Part shown: in pieces, positions 58,201 through 64,000 of the stretch
Layout: the number at the start of each line of letters is the position of its first letter
How positions within the stretch are numbered: the first letter of the stretch is position 1
Origin: Microthyrium microscopicum
Taxonomy: Eukaryota; Ascomycota; Dothideomycetes; Microthyriales; Microthyriaceae
Reading direction: 5' to 3'
Assembly (NCBI GenBank): GCA_010405405.1
Contig: MU004233.1
Span: 1,067,122 to 1,131,121, forward strand
DNA length: 64,000 nucleotides
Notes under the pieces: generated by a model
Told to the model about the DNA's origin: nothing
Database searches by the model: none
Seen by the model: only the letters and a program-made list of their open reading frames with translations
Position numbers and translations under genes: made by a program

Positions 58201-59403
58201 GAAAGGCTCTGACAAGGCTCCGGCCGACGTCTTTTCGACAGTGTTCGGTTCGTCCAGCTCAATGGGCGTCATTAATGACCTTCTGTTCAGTGCAGAGCTG
58301 GGACGATTGAACTTGTCTTCGAAGAACCGAGAAGTTTTCGCAACAATGCCTTTCCTTTCCGGGGATTCATGATGAGGATTCTCGCTACCAGCTTCACTAC
58401 CAAGATCCTCGTCTTCCTCGTCTAATTGCAACTCGTCTGCCAGACTGATGCCGTTGATTTTAGAACCATCAACACCTGCAACGCTTTGCACAGAGAATCT
58501 ATATCTGTTATAGCTCAGACGACTGCTGTTACTCATTGTACGACGATGCGATGCATTGCGCATGGGTGACGCTTGACTGGCGGTGTCACTTTCGTCACCC
58601 AAGCCGCTATCCCGGGTATGGTCATCTTCTTCAGATATCGGATGTTCTTGAGCTTGGGAATGGGCTTGATGGACCGCTTCAAGTTCAATAAGAACCTGTT
58701 TTAGGCGCGTCTCTGTTATGTGGACCCGTCGCTCGTACGCCCGTCGTTCGGCTTCCCAGGCAGTTTGATCTTTCTCCCACGCTGCATGCGTGCGATTTGA
58801 TTCCTCATCTTGTCTTTTATTCTTCTCTTGAGATTCTTCCAGCTTTTGCTTGAGATCCGTGCACGTTCTCTTTACTTCATCTCTGTCGTTTGCCAATTCT
58901 TCCACAGCCCCAAGAGTGCTGTTTTCCAATTGTTGAAACTGTCTTTTCAGATTGCGTCGTTCTTTCTCTGCATGTGCGAACTTGTCTTCAATGTCATCCT
59001 TCTCATTTCTCGTGGCATGAAGACTTGTTTCCAAATCTTCAATGAACTTGTGTTTCGAGTCTAATTCGCGACGGAGGTTCAGGATTTCTGAGACTAGATT
59101 GGCATGTAATGTAGGCGTGAATCGGCGGGGATCTAGGGGCGATATGTCTTCATCGTTTGCTGTATCGTCATGGTGTGTAGTATTGGTCCCAGGAGATGAG
59201 GTTGGGAGTGGTGGTGGAGAGGACGTTTGGTCGTGAGTTGGGGACGAAGAGGCCCCTCGCGAAATATCGCGTTTGGCAGATGATCTCCTCGACATTGATG
59301 CTCGTGGAGTGTGGTACACGGAGCCACTCAGCGAAGGAGTAACTGTAGAAGAATTTGATCCTACAGCCTCCAGCTCGGAGAAGTAGTCACTTGTACCCAC
59401 CAT
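55234..59403 (-). CDS. apsA: ApsA/Num1-type cell-cortex protein (Mcp5 PH domain)
   Basis: Intronless, 1389 residues from the ATG at 59403. After a Ser-rich head come about 170 residues of coiled coil (about 95-265, LVSEILNLRRELDSKHKFIE, later RRAYERRVHITETRLKQVL). A long Ser/Pro-rich disordered middle (about 270-985) follows. The C-terminal cortical PH domain is at about 990-1170 (ATMVGEWMWKYVRRRTSFG, then HKRWVWLSPYERAIMWSS and ERHYTWLTALSFLAHS), and a tail follows it. In fungi the PH domain binds phosphoinositides at the cortex and the coiled coil anchors dynein or mitochondria. This controls nuclear positioning and septation (A. nidulans ApsA is 1676 residues). It is somewhat shorter than ApsA, mainly by the middle. 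Confidence 0.92.
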   Translation of the reverse strand: MVGTSDYFSELEAVGSNSSTVTPSLSGSVYHTPRASMSRRSSAKRDISRGASSSPTHDQTSSPPPLPTSSPGTNTTHHDDTANDEDISPLDPRRFTPTLHANLVSEILNLRRELDSKHKFIEDLETSLHATRNEKDDIEDKFAHAEKERRNLKRQFQQLENSTLGAVEELANDRDEVKRTCTDLKQKLEESQEKNKRQDEESNRTHAAWEKDQTAWEAERRAYERRVHITETRLKQVLIELEAVHQAHSQAQEHPISEEDDHTRDSGLGDESDTASQASPMRNASHRRTMSNSSRLSYNRYRFSVQSVAGVDGSKINGISLADELQLDEEDEDLGSEAGSENPHHESPERKGIVAKTSRFFEDKFNRPSSALNRRSLMTPIELDEPNTVEKTSAGALSEPFKLAVKYVDAGVQYDIPAPDVKEVQTKQVQTTSAYCDSGIQYEPMEFEDISTPPATTEQRKDSKVDHQLVNGLRQDISTPPLHVDRGQQMSPSPAPSKRVSMVSASSQTLDEPLSPPATPGVSPPSSPTAVVQIRLSPELKTTSTQTDFVEEPKAAFPLSGNRPAPIAIPSINIVPPLSAPSSPREPKLPPGTKNAFSQTTADLVSMCSVSVQTEEIRIDTRLAKLPPHLHPSAISSNPPTPDSKMGYAAQRTSARSSNLVDRSVLRSPSPDDDIPSSPPEVYSPTPTKQVGSRSSNDNLPQANDRVNGLRQLLRSSILGPAFDGDNDRSDREDSRNDHSDNEQKVSTFSTPNMSGRVLKHMRTLGGTRPSPVPEEKDELEHYQDDSLPVDVTSKSSNGTGRSSAENNVSGEKGKATVTPSVKSNSSKLRRSALIQSGAAAHRSRTPSVASVGSSSYFSNKSNGPPFPVPDRGSSRKLFPSRSEGSQSPTPRAGLFSSRRRGAPAITRKDSLRKVRSATVIHRSNSRGKSRSRSRSPPLLEGRRRSPVRQRSNHPPMPQDNVTVPVKVYPSQKSGEKRLSTRAMSPTSKPELSRASQGTVVDAIAATMVGEWMWKYVRRRTSFGVPESPQDQIGRPGTDGSVNVTGNGVRHKRWVWLSPYERAIMWSSKQPANNTALMGKSGRKRMLSLIFNLKVSPNHKAVVIQSVLDVRDDTPLPKNHGIAEPFNRSILILTPARALKFTAMSRERHYTWLTALSFLAHSPLLAPGLTLPSVPPQEPEVAPPRSRGSGMKRGGIRDSVRIAKDRARPIKSARSEPQSGTIPEIEFEAAFGQTPIPPMPKIPDAAAEPPTVPRFAHSRNRSLTGPGRLPSSTLRSISPRDIPSPSLPISSIPSPSLDYSSTRVSEASTSVRSNFLDAVGTIRMEAFIDEQNNLTSYSPPLRKGGRRRGNTHSTEDSKRGGMFLGDDFELGGSGSIASGAFDPFHDFHR

Positions 59404-59976
59404 ATCTCCAGTGAGATACTTCGGAATTTCCTGACCAAAAGGTCACGGTCACCAAAATCTAGCCAGAAACGGACAGATGCTCTATGATTCTGGATCCAAG
59501 GGACTTTGCATATGAGACATAACTTTGTAACAGTTGCCAATGGATTTCTCTACCCGCACAAGGTATCCTCGTAGGTTTCCAGGATGTCGCTGGTGAGAGG
59601 CTGTCAGAACAGTTCAACGACCAGGTTCAGAAGCCGGGGAGCTAGAATTGAGAAGGGTTCGGTACCTCGTTGGTACCCTTTTTGCGACAGTCGAGACCTA
59701 GATCCTGGAGAGAATCGATATATAATAGATAGTAGTTTTCTCTTTCAATCGATCTGAAGCGTTCGCAAGGCCAAATAGATGTCGCCGTACACTGTGCTCT
59801 GTCGCGATATTGAAGTATATTTGACAAGATAAAAGGAGGATTCGGCCACTATGTAGTATGTATCTGTACTCTGTGAGTTAGCAGTCTGTACCCATGTATG
59901 CTTGACGGTTCGTCAAGTGCGACTTGGGTATTGCAATTCTGCACCTTGATCACAACCAGACCTGTCAACTTGACTG

Positions 59977-60177
59977 ATGATAACAGTCAGGTCCAAGGTC
60001 AGGATTGTATATGCAATTCAAGGAACCGTTGATTCTACTCGTAAAAGCTTACCTGAAAGGCCTCCTGACAATAGTGACCAGGAACTTGTCCAACGGCTCG
60101 ACGAACTATATGAAAAGCAAGAAACCTTGCAATTGTTTGATCCAGGGATGAAGAAGACGGCGCCTAGTGACCCTTAA
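59977..60177 (+). CDS. Small unrecognised open frame
   Basis: 66 codons from an ATG. The second half (ELVQRLDELYEKQETLQLF) looks like an amphipathic helix. No homolog known to me, no supporting signal. It may be chance or a gene fragment. Confidence 0.18.
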   Translation: MITVRSKVRIVYAIQGTVDSTRKSLPERPPDNSDQELVQRLDELYEKQETLQLFDPGMKKTAPSDP

Positions 60178-60543
60178 TTGATGACTTGAACAGCAGAAAT
60201 AACAACAGGCCAAAGAAACGAAGAAGTCGACGGATAGATTGAACAATGCAAGATGCAGAAAGGTTGACGACGCGGAGAAAAACAGACGGCTTCCCCAGCA
60301 GACGCGGCAAGAGTTTGGCTTTGGGCTTTGGGGACCACAAACTTCGAGTCTAGCGCAGGTCTTTCAAGCAGCTCAAGGCTTTGATGGGACGGATCAGTAC
60401 AGAATTGGCAGAGAGGCTTGAAGTGACAGGCATCAGCAATTGAAGATGCAAGCCTTTTCCGGAGCAGCACAAGGAATCCCTGGTCAAAATGAGTGACAGG
60501 CGATAAATCCACTGTGAGGAAAGTCAAAGCGGACTCGGTGGGA

Positions 60544-60589
60544 TGCAAAGGACCTGCAAAGGACCTGCAAAGGAGTGAAGGACCTGCAG
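60544..60589. repeat. 11-bp tandem repeat
   Basis: TGCAAAGGACC occurs twice in tandem and a third time partly, then GGACCTGCA again after an 8-bp interruption. Small minisatellite. Confidence 0.7.
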
Positions 60590-63387
60590 ACAAGGGGTGA
60601 AAAGAAAAGAAATGATCAATTCAAAATTTGGCCAAAGCCAAAGCCGGCCTTGCTGAGCCGCAGGCCATGACTTTTATCAACATTATCAACTCTCTTCTAC
60701 GCTATCGTAGTCTTTAATCTTCGGAAAGTATAATGACTACTACTTTAGCGCTTTCGTTGCGTTTTGCGCTGCTCTTCCCGCAAGTGTCGTGAGCCTGTGA
60801 CATTGATCCCGTCTGTATCATGCTGAACAGCAGCAAAACGTTCGGACCGGTGCAGCCGTCAACTCTCAAGGCGGAGTGGTGTTCTGCGTTGCGTTGGTCC
60901 TCGCTCGTGGGATGTCCCAGCGTTCAGGGGAAGTGAGTGATTGGATTGGCTGGGGCTTTCATAGGCAAAACTCCCCGAGCTGGTCGCAACGACCGGCTGG
61001 CTCCCGCTGCAGAAGTGTGGATAGTCTCAGCGCCACCAAAAGCCTTTGTTTGACCTTTTGGCGCGCCTCATCATCCAGTTGGGTCTCTTGACACTGCTTT
61101 CTGCGAAGAACTTGATCACAGAGCTTTCCTATCGCGGTTGCGCAACACCAATGATGTTGAACAACTTCCAGATCCATTCAAGCAGAAGCGTACGTAGCAT
61201 CCACTTGTCTGGAAATAGGAAAATATCTGGATTGGTATTGGTTGATAATGTCGATATTATTGCCAATCGCATTCCATTTATCATGAGCCGTTCGCCGGAA
61301 GATTATTGATTTGAAAGACAAAATGAATCACCAGTGCTGAAGTGCACCACCAACTTCAAGCAATCTCCTCGTCATTTGTTACGTGGAGCCACAACGCCAG
61401 AGGAGGGTCTATCGCGCCAGATACTCGTTGTGGCGTGCAAATTGGCTAAATTCTGACTCTTGGCAAATTGTCCTTCTGCAAATTAGCTCAGCTTTGAGGA
61501 TCGTCAATTGAAGCGTTTGCTATCAGTTTGTAGATCATGTTCTAACTTCCTGTCTTTGTGCTGCTGTGAACACAAATGATATCAAGTGTAGAGTCAAGTT
61601 GCATTACATGATTTCGTACGAGCTAGGGAAACCGGCATTCTTCATGAAGCTGACGCCACGCGAATAATCATGGTCCCAGGTCGGCCAACAAGGCCATAAA
61701 GGCCCGACTCAAGCGTACCAAAGTTTGTAGAGCCTCTCTTGCATCATATCATGTGCGCTGCATAACGGCATAACATCCTATATCAAACGCAATGGAGAAG
61801 TACCAGTCGTCATTCAGATATTACCGCGAGAATGGAATCGCAGATGATCATCAACAGCGCTCTGCACTACTCATGCAAAAATTACTTTTCCCTATCCGAT
61901 ATCGTACCTTAGTCTCACGATAGCTGCCAGGAGTACACCAATCCACGAAGATCCTTTTGTGGGGTTTAATGCACGATATCTACTTTGTAGTAGCTTGTAC
62001 AACAACCACAATTGCCGACAAAACTGTGTCAGTTTCTCTGCCTTCTTGGGCTATCCATGGCTCATGAAAGCTATAAGTAGCGCCAGATAAGCCAGCATAG
62101 AACCATGTTCAAGATGCCTGCGATTAAGGAAGTTCCTTCGAATAATCTATGAACCCTTCTGTTCCAAGCATCAGGCATCACAACATAGATTCCTACTAGT
62201 ACTTACATGATCTGGAAGCAGGCGCTACTGTTTACGATTACATGAAGAGTCGTAATGGTTGTTCATCGCTATACTGTAAAAACTTGTCCCCATAACTTGG
62301 AGGAAAAACTTTCATAATTCGAAGTTCAATCAATTGATCTTGACATCTTGCATCGCGGAGCACGGGTTCAATCTTCCAAACAACAATCGCTTTTTCCCGT
62401 TTGAACCTTGCTGATTCGCTGAACCCAGCCTCGCGTGGTTCTTAATACCCTGTCATAACCCGTCGTAAAATGCTTCTTTTCTCCAGACATGTTAGGATCA
62501 ACTCCGTGCTAAAAGTTGACAGTGGGGTATGGAATTGGAAGCCAGGATCAACCTGCTTGCAGACGAGAACCCCTGAAAAGTGCTTCACTTTTCATGCACC
62601 CTTTCGATCGCGGTCCCACCACTCACGGCAAAGTGACGTTACCAGATATCTGGATATTACGGAAGCAGAATGCTGTGATATGACCGACACAGATTGTAAG
62701 ACCTGAAGAAATACACACCAGTGGCCCGATGATAGGTCTGTATGAAATTTCGGCGAATACTTCTTGAAACGAAACGATTGAAGATAGCGAACAGGATCAT
62801 GGATTGAAGCCGTCCCAAGACTTCGGCTCGGCCGAGGCGAGTTGGACTGGCCTGTTTAGACTCACTTTGATACACAAATGTCTTGTAACCGGCATCCAAG
62901 CGAATTCAGTCCTGATATGAGGTTGTATCGCTGTAGGATCCCACTCGCCGCACGCATTGAGGCTTGTCTGTCACATCATGTCATAATCTTCGCCAAATTG
63001 TACGGACATGGGACTTTGCTTTTCCATTGTAACAACAAGCATGGGCTCTGCAAGCCCTATACTCATTGTTCCTGATGAACGTGCTGAAAGGAGGTACCTA
63101 TCTACGGAATTACAGTATTAGAAAGCCCAAAAGAGCATGGGATATTTGAAAGCAAAGGTCCATGGACGTTGAGCCCTCGCAATGAGCACTCCACACTGGT
63201 CTCGCGTGCGGACCATGAATGTAATCTAGATATATTACCTGTCAAGCCTGTCAGTTGGGATTCTAAAGTTTCTAATACCAACAACGTGGTTTTTGATGGA
63301 TTTTCCTTGAATTGAGAAAATCCTACGGAAGTTTTTGCCGATATTGAAAATGATAGTATCTGATGTATCCAAGATATTGGTCAAATA

Positions 63388-63681
63388 ATGATCATCAGGT
63401 ATTGTAAACCTTATCTAGTGCTAATTCTCTCTTCAACTTCCTTTCAACATGAAATGTTTCAATCTCTGTCTAATATGTGGTACCACCGTTACATCGATAC
63501 AGCACCGCGGCATATCTATATGAAAATGCTCGTTGATAATGCGAAATCGGTGCTTGAGGCTCACCCAGGCGTCAAGGAGAAGAATCATTTAAAGTATGTT
63601 TTCCAGCTTTGTGATGCATACTTTTACGTTCTGGGTCAAGAGATATTTCATTATTTCCATTGGGTATTCTACCAGATATAG
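63388..63681 (+). CDS. Unrecognised open frame at the window end
   Basis: 97 codons from an ATG; residues 31-97 (APRHIYMKMLVDNAKSVLEA and CDAYFYVLGQEIFHYFHW) look protein-like and helical. A GTAAGT donor-like site follows the stop at 63688, so it may be an exon of a gene continuing past the window. I cannot name it. Confidence 0.22.
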   Translation: MIIRYCKPYLVLILSSTSFQHEMFQSLSNMWYHRYIDTAPRHIYMKMLVDNAKSVLEAHPGVKEKNHLKYVFQLCDAYFYVLGQEIFHYFHWVFYQI

Positions 63682-64000
63682 CGTTGGTAAGTACTCTAGT
63701 TGCTGAGCATTAGTTTTTATGACAGATAATTCCATGCGATGCTCATCGCAGTATTTATTCTTCAAGTTTTGATGTAAATTTGATGTAGACTCAAGTCTTT
63801 AACCTTGGAAATAGCTCCGGGTACTAGTACTCGATATCTGAGGATTATGCGGATAGGTAGTCTCGCTCATTAAGGTCGGCATGTGGTATATCATAATGAA
63901 AGACAGAACTGTAGCTCAAATCGAACAGACGAACAAAATTTTAAAACTCTAGTTGCGTACGAAGAATATTCCTTTTGATAACAATTCAAGGCCTTCCTTG

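Larger units (their letters stand above)
59404..64000. other. 4.6-kb gene-poor end region
   Basis: Upstream of apsA to the window end. Only short frames, none with a recognised domain. A perfect 7-bp inverted repeat CTTGACG/CGTCAAG lies near 59899. Base composition is ordinary, not RIP-like, so this is not an obvious transposon graveyard. Confidence 0.5.

Noticed and set aside
60174-60593. 139-codon minus-strand frame
   Set aside because: It has no ATG near its start (TTG only), low-complexity composition and covers a tandem repeat; treated as chance.
62470-63284. Short frames of 60-80 codons near the window end
   Set aside because: No domain, signal or intron evidence; expected by chance in this composition.
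1-64000. CRISPR array or prokaryotic operon
   Set aside because: No regularly spaced direct repeats and the gene structure is eukaryotic throughout.

Overview
The window is nuclear DNA of a filamentous ascomycete (Pezizomycotina). The evidence is short GT-AG introns (about 45-70 bp), branch sites of CTAAC/CTGAC type, two Zn2Cys6 regulators, a class II hydrophobin, a sedolisin-type secreted protease, an ApsA/Num1-type cortical protein, and transposons turned AT-rich by RIP (repeat-induced point mutation, CpA to TpA on both strands). A leotiomycete-like fungus would fit, but that is a weak inference.

Layout. 0-20.6 kb is an ordinary gene-dense stretch: a lysine-rich nuclear-type protein, the AP-2 sigma adaptin, a HET-type remnant, a Zn2Cys6 factor, the ISU1 iron-sulfur scaffold, the RNA polymerase I second-largest subunit, a small CYSTM-type protein, an S53 tripeptidyl-peptidase-like protease, a CUE/AlkB/GRF dioxygenase and a second Zn2Cys6 factor. 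A 2.76-kb RIP-degraded Mutator-like DNA transposon (20852-23610) lies 257 bp upstream of that last start codon. 24-33 kb holds eIF2B-epsilon (GCD6), a class II hydrophobin, a DUF924/EF-hand fusion and a secreted Arg/Asp-rich repetitive protein, with long gene-poor gaps.

33.8-52.6 kb is one nested transposon stack. A pogo/Fot-like DNA transposon (TA target duplication, about 80-bp inverted ends) was split by a minus-strand Ty3/gypsy LTR fossil (36162-51593, 228-bp LTRs, TTATA duplication). That was in turn split by a plus-strand Ty3/gypsy fossil (39641-47292, 226-bp LTRs, AGAAG duplication). All three are broken throughout and very AT-rich. The stack has no host gene in it.

52.8-59.4 kb returns to host genes: an ABM-type small protein, a DUF1907/C11orf54-like putative metal hydrolase and a 1389-residue ApsA/Num1-like cortical protein. 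59.4-64 kb has no gene I can name.

There is no operon logic; neighbours are mostly unrelated housekeeping genes. Points that stand out are the three-level nested insertion with all target duplications still readable, a CCAAT box overlapping a perfect SreA-type iron-GATA motif in front of ISU1, a run of hairpins at 17.68-17.87 kb, the DUF924/EF-hand fusion and the Arg/Asp repeat secreted protein.
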